Assembly (NCBI RefSeq): GCF_032118995.1
Contig: NC_092651.1
Location: 23,358,349 to 23,422,348 of the forward strand
Origin: Asterias amurensis
Taxonomy: Eukaryota; Echinodermata; Asteroidea; Forcipulatida; Asteriidae
Reading direction: 5' to 3'
DNA length: 64,000 bases
Below, piece by piece: positions 43,701 to 52,824 of the stretch. The position numbers were made by a program, and so were the translations under genes. How positions within the stretch are numbered: the stretch's first letter is position 1; each line of letters begins with the position of its first letter. Below the pieces are notes generated by a model. The model made no database searches. It had not been told where the DNA came from and saw only the letters and a list, made by a program, of their open reading frames with translations.

Positions 43701-46700
43701 AATCCGCGCTTGGAATACACAATCTGAGAAACGTACATGTATCTGACAGTAAGCTTGGGCGATATCTATTTATTTTATTCACGATATATCGCCGACAATA
43801 TATCGCGATATTCGATATAATCGCAATTAATTAAACTTGACATCATCAGTCTTCAAACTCCCAGTGAAAGTTGTAGAAGAGACAGTCATAGCATAAGAGA
43901 GGTGTTCTAATGACCTATTCTTCTGGTTTTACTCCAAACCTATGGGGTGCAAGATGTCTCAGTTAGGAAATACATCGCGATATTGCGATACTTAATTGAT
44001 ATCGCGATATATACTGATCAATATGATACCGACTCCAAAGTGAATTGATTCTGCAAATGCTTTATACTTTCAAAAACTGCTGTACTTCTAACCAAGCCAG
44101 TTCCTATTGCCATTAATTTTAAGAGTGACTACCAAACATACACCTTTCCTTTAAATCACCTGAGTTGTTCATAGAGGGATTCTTAAAGGAACACGTTGCC
44201 TTGGATCGATCGAGCTGGTCTTTGAAAAGCGTTCTGTAACTGTTTGTTATAAAATCGGTATGGTTATAAAGATGTTGTAAAAGTAGAATACAATGATCTA
44301 CACAAATATGCCTCGAAATTGCATGGTTTTCGTTTTACCTCGTCGACAAACACGGTCGGCCATTTATGGGAGTCAAAAATTTTACTCCCATAAATGGCCG
44401 ACCGCGTTAGTTCGCGACGTAAAATGAAAACAGTGCAATTTTGAGTGATACTTGTGTGGATCATCATATTCTACTTTTAAAACATCTTTCTAACCACATG
44501 CATTTCATAACAAACGGTTTCAAACGCTTTTCATAGACCAACTCGTCCTATCCAAGCCAACGTGTTCCTTTAAAACCTTTAAATTCAAGTGGCTGTAATT
44601 ACTAAATTTATGCAAAAATAGTATGCTGTACTTTTAATTAATCCCACTCCCAAACTACTAACCAGTAACCTGTAACTCCAGGATTAAATCTTACATTTAA
44701 TTCCAAGTCTTTCAGTCTTTCCTCCGGCGTGCCTTTTGGATATTGGACAGTGGATATTTCATCTGATGATGACAAAGTGGTATTTGGGTCATGTGGCTTG
44801 TTAGCATTCAGAAGAGCACCGCCTAAAATATAGAGAAATTAAAAATATCGTAAAATGTGAGAAGAAGTCTGGACAATTTAAGGACACTTAAAATATAAGG
44901 ATACATTATTCCCATTAACCCTCCTACAAAATGACCATTCAACATTGTCCACTGGGTGGTTTGAATGATAAACTACATGTAGGCCAGCCTGCCTCTACAC
45001 AGGACTCAGTCAACCCTCCTACTGTCTGACCAGTCAATATCATCCACCTTCTTTTGCAACCTACCCCTTTGAAAATTATTTTGGTGCTGTGTCATTTTAG
45101 CATCTGCTAAAAATGAGAAAAAGGGATCACGAAAAAATTGTAAGTTCGATATGGACTAACCTTGTACACTAATTTTCATGGGCAAGCTGCCATCTCTTCC
45201 TTCATCTTGAGAACGGAAAGTTGCAGAAGCTTCGGGGGACGACTCTTCATCTCCGCCCTCATTCTCCTCCCCCTCCTCTAACTGCATCTGTTCTAGCCTC
45301 TCTTGTTCTCGTTCTCTTAAACGCTTAGCATGTTGCTCAGCCATCTTGTCTCGTTCCGCTTTCTTGGCCTTTCTCAGTCGATCTTGACGTTTCTGGGCGC
45401 TGAGCTCTTGTTCTTGTTTCTGCTTAAGTTTTGTCATCGCGGACTGAACACCTAACAATGGGCGGGAAAAAACACAAAGATAATTTAGAAAAAAAGGAAT
45501 GGTTTACTGTTGCTTTGAAAAACTACAGAAATTAGGGGGGTTAAATTGTAAGATCTTAACCAGACCACAAGCCTAGTAGCACTGCAGTTCTACTATATCA
45601 CAAGCCTAGTAGCACTGCAGTTCTACTATATCACAAGCCTAGTAGCACTGCAGTTCTACTATATCAGAATGTCTTTTCCTATTGACCATGTTGACCTTAT
45701 TCACCTGATGACATCATCAGAATAATCTTGGAACCACCATACTAGTGGGCAATGCCACTGTGTGTTATTCAGTGAAGTGCGCATTTTAGGCAACGCAGTG
45801 TTTATACACGTAAACTTAATACCAACCAAAATGGTGAGCGTGGCACAGTCACCATGTGTGACGTGCGTGCAAGGGGTCAATAGCCTGAAATATTCACTTA
45901 TTACATTGTAGATAGTTAGGAGTTGCTGTACTACAAAAAAGGGCATTCAAATTAGAATGGATCTATCGTGAAGCATCAGAACAAAAGGTTATCTTAACAC
46001 TCAACTGAGTTGGTAGTGGACTGATTGCTTTTTGTCACACTACAGCACTGACTCAATACCAGCCTTTGTTTAGACTGTGCTGGACTGTTTGTAGAAACCT
46101 TGGTTGAAGTCGGTTTTCTTCATTGTAAATGCAAACATTTATTTTTTTAAATTTTAAATTAAAGGATTCAGGTACTTTTTCATAATGTCGACAGATTTGC
46201 ATTGAAGAGAATGATAGTAGAAAGCTTCCCTTCAAATATTACTAACTGAAGTGCTGTAGCTTTTAAGAAATGAGTAAAACAAGACAAACAAAATTTGTTT
46301 TTTACCTGAGGTTAGAGTCCTATTGACGACATTAGCTGACAGGGTCTTGCTGCGTTTCGGTTGGACCACTTTGACATCTTTTGGATTACCAGAGTTTTTA
46401 GCGCTGACATCTTCCCGATTGTCCCCACTTGAAACAAAGTTTTCTGTCGAGTCAACTTTTTGATCCTCGTCAAAGACAGAGTACTCTTGGGAATCTGTTT
46501 TGTTAGTACTTTTTGCATTATTGCTTATTTTAGGCGTGGTAAAGTTTTGGTTTTGTATATGGGGGTCACCAGAAAACTTTGCGGAGGAAACTACTGGAGT
46601 GGAACTTGCAGATGGTGGCGAGCTATTTTTCATGGCAAGAGACTCCTCAAACTTGCCATCATCTACATGTTGACCTTCATAAAAGAAATATGACAAACTT

Positions 46701-49700
46701 TTTTCAGACGTCCCTTCATCATTCCTATTGGCTGTTCTTGGTGAAGATTTCTGCATTTTGTTAACTTTTTTAACTCCTTGGGTAATCTCATGGATAGATT
46801 TCTCCGACCTTATGCCCATCTGTAAAAGGTCGGTTTCCCTGAGAGTAACAATAGTTTCCATGGTGACGTTATTACGTCTGAAAGCATTTCTACAATTCCT
46901 CAGATCCTCAAGATTAAGAGAAGACAGCCACAGTTCAAGTGAAGCATCTAGAGGTGTCTCTACCTCATAGTTATCAGGATCAACTTCATTCTGGACGTGG
47001 TGGGTTCCTTGCTGGTCTTTCTTAATCTTCACTTTTTGTTGAGACGCTCCTTTTCTCATACTTTCTTTAGCAACATCTCTATTCTTTGGTAATCTATCTT
47101 CAGGTTTCTTATTCCGAATGGGTTCTGAAGATCTGCTAGAGTTACGTCCAGAAGATCTGGCTGTGTTTGTATTCTTCCTTTCTGTATTTGGGGACTGCGT
47201 CCTTGAAACTGTATTTGTGCGTTGAGCTTGTTTTTCCTTGCTGAGTTTCGTCAAGAGGTCAGGTTTAAGGTTAGCACTAGCTTTGGCGATGACTTTGGCT
47301 TTGAGGTGGGCTATCCGCTCGGAGTAGGATCCAGTGTCTTGAGTCTTAACAGAGTGTCCGATGGGCTTATCCCTCGCTGATGTCCTAATGATGGCTTCTC
47401 GGTGGATTAACGTAGGATCACCTGTAAATCCCAAGACAGACTCGTCTTCATCACTCAGATCAAATGAAACCTTCCTCTCTCTGCTACCCAAGGGTTTACC
47501 TACAAATCATAACAACAAGTAGAAAACATTATAAGGCTTTAAGGCAAAGTGTACCTTTGTTTTTTTTTAACCGTTCGATTCTTTTAAATGTGGAGGGAGA
47601 TTCTTATTCATTATCAACTCATCATAAACTATTAAAGCAATAAAAAAAAACATTCACAGGCAATGTGTTTTTTGCTAAAGCGAAGAACTTTTCTAGAATT
47701 TTATCCCTCACACAGTTTGGGTTTTTAGCAAAGAAAAATTGACTGGAGCAGGACTTGGAAGAGCCAATAACCTCTGGATTAACGTACTGGCCCTCTACAA
47801 ACTTCCTTTTTGTCATTATCTTTGTACGGGATCACGATCACGGTCAGAAGCCACCTCTGCCTGAAGTCGTGGGTTCAAGTCCTGCTCCAGTCAGTTTTTC
47901 TTTGTTCAAAACCAAAATTGTTTAAAATCTACCCAGTCAGTATCCCTTGTGATTTATTACTTGAATTTGTTTGTAGGTAATAGATCTACTGTACTACAAT
48001 GCTTACCTGAGGAATGTGTCATACTATTGCTTCTACTTGACCTCTGACCCACAAGTGAGTTGACCTTTACCCCTCCTTGATGTGACAGGGCTCTCTGATG
48101 ATGTGCATCCCTACCCTTGTTTCTACAGGTATTCTGTGACACAGGTGCCGATTTGACCCTCGATGCTGCCTTCGAAGTCTCTCTGCTACCAGAAACTTTC
48201 ATTCTGTCCTCCCCCTTCGTCGCCGTCTCATCAACCACCAACTCTTCTCTACTGTGTGAGATCCCCGTGTAACTTTGAGTCCTGCCTCGTCTGCCGTTAA
48301 CGTCCCCTGCGCTTCTGGAGCGCGGTAGCGACTTGGTGGAGTCCTTGAAGTTCTTGTCAAAGAGATTGTGATTCTGAGGGAGAGCTTTGTGCGTTCGGTA
48401 GCCTGATAGTTGACCCTTGGCCCCTGAAAGCCACTTGGAGGTACCGGTGGCTTTGCTAGAAAATAGTAAATGTTTTATTTATTTATTACCTACACAACTA
48501 AGAGCACAATTAGCGCCAATAACTTGAAATGACAAGCAACGTTGCTTTTAGATTAGGGAGGAAAACCCAAAAGGGGGAAATCCAAGCAATCAGGTACATG
48601 TAGGGACTGAAAACCTCGTCCACATGCAAGGCCCCAGTCTGATGTGGGATTCGAACCAGGGTCCACAGAGGCAAAAGGCAACGGGAGAAACAACTGAAAC
48701 CTGATTATCCTTTAGTAACTTTATTGGAAAGTTTCACGCTTAAACTAAAAAGATTGTTTTAGAAACCTTTCTACTTTTATCCACAGAAAATAGAATTAGC
48801 TGTTGCAAACAACTTACCAACCAAATGGACCGAGGGTGTAAATGCAAAAAATAGTTTATGGCCTGACGTTTTGACCCCGAGAAAGACTCTGCTATGGTCG
48901 AAACGTCAGGCCATTAACTACTTCTTATTTTTATCCAGTTACAATTTTCATCTGGGCAGTTTCATGGTGACTCGATCCTGTTATATTTTAAAACTCGTTT
49001 TTCTTGCTTGAATCAATCATGCTGGAAATCTTTGGTCGGTTTCCTTGTTGAGAATATTACCTTATTTGACTTCTTATGGATGGGTCACTAGCAAGCCGGG
49101 TTTTCTGATGATTGAGGACGCTTTCCATGTCTGCAATATCTTGTTCAAGTTTGTTATTTTCCTTCCTCAGATGTCCCATTCTGGAATGAAAATAAAAATA
49201 CAGACACAATCTTTATCCCCGATGCAAATTTAACATCTATTAAATCGTTTACAGTACCCGCTAGCGGCTGCTAAAACATAGGTTTCGAACTGCCTCTAGC
49301 CACTGGGCAATCTCGGTTAGTTGGTATAAAACTGCTCTAGAATTGCAAAGATGGGTTCGAATCCCATCCGAGTAACATGCCTGTGATTTTTTTTCACAGA
49401 CCTCGGGTAAAGTACTGAGTATAAAGTGCTAACACACATCGGTGTATGCGTAAATACCAAAACGAATATTCTTTATCCAGATGCAAATCTAAGTAACAGT
49501 AACTTGGGTGCTGTGTTGTAGGCCTACTCCTTGAAAAATTTGATTTGACAATGATGTCTGTGGTTTGTGCAGGGGAGTACGAACTGCAGATGTCCACACA
49601 GTCAGTTTCTTTTCAAATGGAGTACAGCACCCAAGTACTAAGGGTCTAGCTTAGACCCACCCATCTCTGGGGCGCTTTACCCCTCTTTTTCGATTTTTTT

Positions 49701-50340
49701 TTTATCGGTCGTATTATTAATGATATTGACAAAATTTGGAAAAAAAGAGGACAGCACCCCAGTTACTGGGTCTGTTTAGCTCAACTCAAGTCATCGTTTA
49801 CAACCTCATCATTGATAAAGAGATTGTAAACAAAAAAACCAAAAAAACAAGCATCAGCATAGTTGGGTTAATGTAACCCCCCTCCTGAAGGCGGAGCCAC
49901 CATCGGGAGGAGGGTTACATTATTAATTTTATGTTTAATCTTCTTCAATAACATGATTAATCAAAATAAAAATTGTGAGGTTTTTCCAGTTTGTTTTTTC
50001 CAAAAAGAAAAACTGATCAACAAGCACATGAGCAAGAAGGTCATTCAATAATTCATTTAAAAAAAAAAAAAAATGCTAAACTAAACTTTCAATCTGATCA
50101 TTCTAAACAATAACAAATCAAAACAATTATAATTGGATAATCTACTAACTTATAACTTGAACACAAGTAATAAAAATAAATCTATGAATTTATATTGCAC
50201 AGACAGCATCCAGCATGAACCCCCAGTCTTGATCTTGCCATCGACAGACACGTTTTGTCACGAAATAGATGCAGTGTGAAACCAATACGATCTAAAAATT
50301 CATGCCATAAACATTACCTTAATTTTGTTGCAGTTGCCAT
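34704..50340 (-). CDS. SAM- and coiled-coil-containing TKL-type protein kinase (16 coding exons)
   Basis: Coding exons in transcript order: 50340-50318, 49180-49061, 48455-48007, 47499-46306, 45451-45161, 44822-44695, 43483-43218, 42080-41989, 41391-41270, 41002-40866, 40098-39925, 39186-39087, 38391-38311, 37331-37212, 36094-35312, 34802-34704. Every border is GT-AG and phases agree, giving 1,392 residues. The start ATG has a good context (ATC before it, G after). Order of parts: N-terminal coiled coil (8-45), basic Ser-rich region, SAM domain near 381-443 (LELWLSSLNLEDL...LLQMGI), a charged coiled coil in exon 5 (KQEQELSAQKRQDRLRKAKK), another in exon 7, then a kinase domain at 855-1108: glycine loop GEGTFSHV, VAIK with K878, HLDMKSMN with D974, DFG at 992-994, GTPAWMAPEL. 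Leucine 973 replaces the usual Arg of HRD. Directly after comes FPPEWRSLLSAANI, which resembles the C-terminal part of a p21-binding domain, then acidic and Pro8 stretches. Most like MLK/TKL kinases; the orthologue and substrates are unknown. Confidence 0.92.
35591..35617 (-). repeat. Low-complexity GGGGGA tract encoding polyproline in the kinase tail
   Basis: The plus strand reads GGGGGAGGGGGAGGGGGAGG; on the coding strand this is a run of eight prolines, a likely ligand for SH3, WW or EVH1 modules. Simple-repeat origin means its length may vary between alleles. Confidence 0.85.
36228..36320 (-). repeat. tRNA-like SINE fragment
   Basis: GGGATTCGAACCCACG (B-box complement) followed at tRNA spacing by TACTAGACGACCAAGATTGCCC. 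Kin of the copy at 49270-49400. Confidence 0.5.
36330..36690. mobile_element. Family-H repeat with palindromic core
   Basis: ATTCTTTATCCCTGATGCGAATTTAACATC leads into the same tail as 11400-11755, ending in two facing CAACTAGTGGTTTAAACC-type arms at about 36555 and 36655. Intronic in the kinase gene. Confidence 0.75.
37976..38280 (+). repeat. tRNA-derived SINE with ATT tail
   Basis: GGTTAAGCATGCAGTTCGAATCCCGGTCGTGACACTTGTGT-like head (A box eroded), body with GGGGTAAATGGGTACCTGTGAGGG and GGGAGCTGAGATGG, ending in (ATT)n. Confidence 0.7.
38460..38825 (+). mobile_element. LINE 3'-end fragment (L2/CR1-like)
   Basis: Antisense inside a kinase intron. Translation shows LLQKLHWLPISNRIDFKLCL, then PRSLRSSSENLLAVHRT, RAFSAAAPNLWNSLPSHLR and FKKLLKTHLYRNT, the standard last 100 or so residues of an L2/CR1 ORF2. 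Frame changes occur between the first and second part; the rest of the element is absent. Confidence 0.82.
39360..39618. mobile_element. MITE family G, partial
   Basis: Contains CATTTCTCAAAAACTACAGCATCTCAGCAAGTAATATTTTAAGGGAAGCTTTCTT-type right-half sequence of the 18201-18554 element. Left arm reduced. Confidence 0.6.
39615..39896 (+). mobile_element. MITE family B, internally deleted copy
   Basis: Starts AATGCAGTGGACC and ends ACCAATAGTGTCCAGTGTCT, but is about 100 bp shorter than complete copies. It abuts the family-G fragment and ends about 30 bp from kinase exon 11. Confidence 0.75.
42210..42482. repeat. SINE-like repeat with tRNA-like end
   Basis: AGCCCAATTGGTAGAGCTCC near 42446 resembles a tRNA A-box segment. 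The block CCCAGTCAGTTTCCCTTGTG and TTATTACTTGA recurs at about 42898 and 47930. Confidence 0.4.
42495..42845. mobile_element. MITE family E (TTAA-flanked)
   Basis: AGGAACAATACAGAATTGGT to TACCAATTCTGTAACATTCCT between TTAA tetramers. Its sister is at 57872-58225 in the opposite orientation. Confidence 0.88.
44187..44568. mobile_element. MITE family D (TTAA-flanked), full
   Basis: AGGAACACGTTGCCTTGGAT to CCAAGCCAACGTGTTCCT with a long central palindrome around AATTTTACTCCCATAAATGG. TTAA on both sides. Kinase intron. Confidence 0.9.
45566..45667 (+). repeat. Three tandem 33-bp units
   Basis: CACAAGCCTAGTAGCACTGC plus AGTTCTACTATAT repeated three times with essentially no divergence, in the kinase intron upstream of exon 4's end. 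Confidence 0.92.
46161..46290. mobile_element. MITE family G, half copy beside an exon
   Basis: AAGGATTCAGGTACTTTTTC... GGAAGCTTCCCTTCAAATATTACTAACTGA. It stops about 15 bp from the donor of kinase exon 4 (46306), so it forms the start of that intron. Confidence 0.7.
47735..47960. repeat. SINE-like repeat
   Basis: TTGACTGGAGCAGGACTTGG and GGGTTCAAGTCCTGCTCCAGTCAG are complementary, and the second resembles a tRNA B box. The downstream part matches 42210-42260. Confidence 0.45.
48856..48917. repeat. Short perfect inverted repeat
   Basis: ATGGCCTGACGTTTTGACC and GGTCGAAACGTCAGGCCAT form arms of about 19 bp around a 24-bp loop. Confidence 0.85.
49270..49480 (+). repeat. tRNA-like SINE
   Basis: GGGCAATCTCGGTTAGTTGGTATAAAACTGC (A-box-like) and GATGGGTTCGAATCCCATCC (strong B box), followed by a body with AGTACTGAGTATAAAGTGCTAAC and a TTCTTTATCC tail. 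The clearest tRNA-like head in the window but with a degenerate anticodon arm. Confidence 0.6.
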
Positions 50341-50880
50341 GATTATACTGAATTTCAGCTTGATCGTAAAGCAGATAAAAGTAAGATGATCTCGGGATTC
50401 TTAACCAAAAATTATACTTTGAAAATCACACATTTTAAGCAAATTGTGAGCAGCTAATATTTCAACCACCTGTCCAGACAAAATCCACCAAACAAACTAT
50501 GTGACAACTGACCAACTGAGGAAAATACCCAATTGCTAATCACACGCATTAAAAACCATTGAGGTCAAAAACGTCAGGTCATGGGATGCGGTGCTGCCTG
50601 ATTGTGAATTCTGTTGTGGCGGTATCTTCAAACATACATTGCTTGCGCGTCCAAAAAGCACCCACAGGGTCATGGTAAAGAATCGGAACAAAACGGTAAA
50701 TGTTATCAATAAATTTGCTCTATTTGGTTTGTTTCATAGCACGCTATGTTGTTGTCATTCATTAGTTACTGAGGTTACTGAGTGTGTGAGAGTCTTTAAA
50801 AAAGTTTAATTTGACTGAGCTTGCATTAACTAACGAAGGCCCATTGATTGGCATTAGTGCCAACAAAAAAATAAAATTCA

Positions 50881-51174
50881 AATCCGTTATTACGGATTTG
50901 CAATCCGTTATAACGGATTAGTAATCTGTTATTACGGATTAGTAATCCGTTATTACGGATTAGTAATCCGTTATTACGGATTAGTAATCCGTTATTACGG
51001 ATTAATAATCCGTTATTATGATGGATTAGTAATCCGTTATTATGGATTAGTAATCCGTTATTACGGATTAGTAATCCGTTATTACGGATTAGTAATCCGT
51101 TATTACGGATTAGTAATCCGTTATTACGGATTCACAATCTGTAATTACGGATTAGCAATCCGTTATTACGGATT
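50881..51174 (+). repeat. Array of fourteen 21-bp hairpin units, left
   Basis: Unit AATCCGTTATTACGGATT plus a 3-bp spacer, mostly AGT. AATCCGT and ACGGATT pair around a TATT loop, so each unit is a hairpin. A few units have substitutions or, near 51007-51030, an insertion. Confidence 0.95.
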
Positions 51175-51946
51175 CCCTCGAGGATCCCCCGAGGGCGCTA
51201 TGTGCTGGTTACTCAGCCTAGAGTGCAGTGCCAGTGGTTTGATTGACGAGAGCTATCGACTGGCGTCCGCCATTTTGTGGATTCAAAGATTTGACACCAC
51301 CAAAAAATGACTAACAGTTTTACTTCACGTAGTATAAAGAAAATCACACAAATGGCATTGTGTGCGGTCATTAAATTATACTTTAAAAACATCTTTCCAA
51401 CCATTTAAATTTACTTCATAACATTCGCCAAATCCAGGGCAATGTGTACTGTCTTTAGGGACCGATTTCTGCAACATTACATGTTAAATGTTAAATGTTC
51501 AAAAAAAAATAATAATAAAACAACTGTTCATGTTTCCATCATGGTTTATTGGACTTGAAATCATTGTTTTTCTGTTAAGCAAATAACGAGCGTTTTCGGA
51601 AATTTGAAGGGTATGGATACATGTAGATATATCATGACAAAAAAAGCTTCACGGTGGAGACTCGACTTGATGTATTTCATTAAAACTACTCAGATATAAT
51701 CAATGTCAATTTTGCCAACCAAGTGATGTTAGTTTGATTTTTATCCTTTTAATTATTTCACTCTGGGGACTTAGAAAGTTATTGGGTCACCCAGAATTAA
51801 TGGAACTACTACAACTGTCTTCTAATCATTGTTCTTATGACAGTTATATAAACGAAGACCTTCTCTGAAGCATCTTCCGTCGGGATCTAAGATTCCTAAA
51901 AAGACGGCGGACAGTTTCCTGTCCAAGTTGCGAATAACAGATTGCT

Positions 51947-52236
51947 AATCCGTAATAACGGATTATGAATCCGTATTAACGGATTGCTAATCCGTAATAA
52001 TGGATTATGAATCCGTAATAACGGATTACGAATCCGTAATAACGGATTGCTAATCCGTAATAACGGATTGCTAATCCGTAAAAACGGATTGCTAATCCGT
52101 AATAACGGATTGCTAATCCGTAATAACGGATTGCTAATCCGTAATAACGGATTGCTAATCCGTAATAACGGATTGCTAATCCGTAATAACGGATTGCTAA
52201 TCCGTAATAACGGATTGCTAATCCGTAATAACGGAT
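51947..52236 (-). repeat. Array of fourteen 21-bp hairpin units, right (inverted)
   Basis: Unit AATCCGTAATAACGGATT plus spacer GCT or ATG, at exact 21-bp steps. It is the reverse complement of the left array apart from the spacer. Because 21 is a multiple of three, the array also makes a spurious open frame. Confidence 0.95.
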
Positions 52237-52797
52237 CTGAAATTTATTTTTTACTGGCGCTAATGGGCTTCCGTACTAACTTAACTAACCTATTTTTTTT
52301 GTTTTAAAAGGCCAATTGCAGTCAGTTCAGTCCTTGCTCTATATGGTTCAGTGAGTCACTGACTGACATGCTGATGAGCTCTGTGAGCTGAGCTAGCTAG
52401 AGCCTTGTTTGAACTTGTTGGTTGAGGAAGGAAAAGTGACTGGTCTTCAACCCACATAACTTAAATTGTTGAGAATAGGGGTTACTGGGTTTGGGTGGGA
52501 TTGAGGATGAATAAAAAAGTGGTGGCAGGATACGGAAACTTTTCCAACCAGTCAGCTGTGTTTGATGATGACAAAAGGCCAGTTCTTGGAATAAACTTTA
52601 GGCCTGCTTTGAAAGTTTGCCCGAGGAAAAATTGCATACTTGACTAAGGCCACGGGCTAATATAGCCCAATTCTAGGCCCAATCCACATGACTGCCTAAC
52701 TTTACTAGCTAACACTCATTGGATTGGCTCTAGAATCGGCTAGCCTGGTTGAACTTAGTGTTTATTTCTTATTTCCAGAACCACAGATCTTGAAGTG

Positions 52798-52824
52798 ATG
52801 AACAAATCCTTGAGTCCGAGATGA
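52798..52824 (+). promoter_or_regulatory. Upstream ORF overlapping the FANCF-like start codon
   Basis: An eight-codon ORF (MNKSLSPR) begins in the same exon 23 nt before the main ATG, and its TGA shares bases with the main start in the arrangement ATGA. Overlaps like this are known to allow termination-reinitiation or to dampen translation; that effect here is inferred. Confidence 0.6.

Larger units (their letters stand above)
50835..52280. mobile_element. 1.45-kb DNA element with inverted hairpin-repeat arrays and 9-bp flanking duplication
   Basis: Flanked by the direct repeat TTAACTAAC (50826-50834 and 52281-52289). The ends are inverted relatives: GAAGGCCCATT...AGTGCCAAC at the left and the complement of GGCGCTAATGGGCTTCC at the right. 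Each arm then runs into an array of fourteen 21-bp units, the two arrays inverted to each other. The interior of 772 bp has no ORF of note and contains a segment resembling half of MITE family D (about 51245-51457). A 9-bp duplication fits a Mutator-like insertion (family knowledge); the transposase source is unknown. Confidence 0.85.
50341..52820. promoter_or_regulatory. Divergent intergenic region between the kinase and FANCF-like genes
   Basis: The kinase start codon and the FANCF-like start codon face away from each other 2.48 kb apart, so both promoters probably lie here. No TATA box or clear initiator can be assigned. More than half is taken up by the element at 50835-52280; without it and its duplicate the genes would be about 1 kb apart. 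An acceptor before 52779 shows the FANCF-like gene has an upstream noncoding exon. Confidence 0.5.

Noticed and set aside
50881-52236. CRISPR-like regularly spaced repeats
   Set aside because: The spacers are only 3 bp and nearly constant, the units are palindromic minisatellite, and the DNA is animal.
52047-52307. Open frame of repeated LLIRNNG
   Set aside because: It is the translation of the 21-bp hairpin array, whose unit is a multiple of three; no start context or conserved flank.
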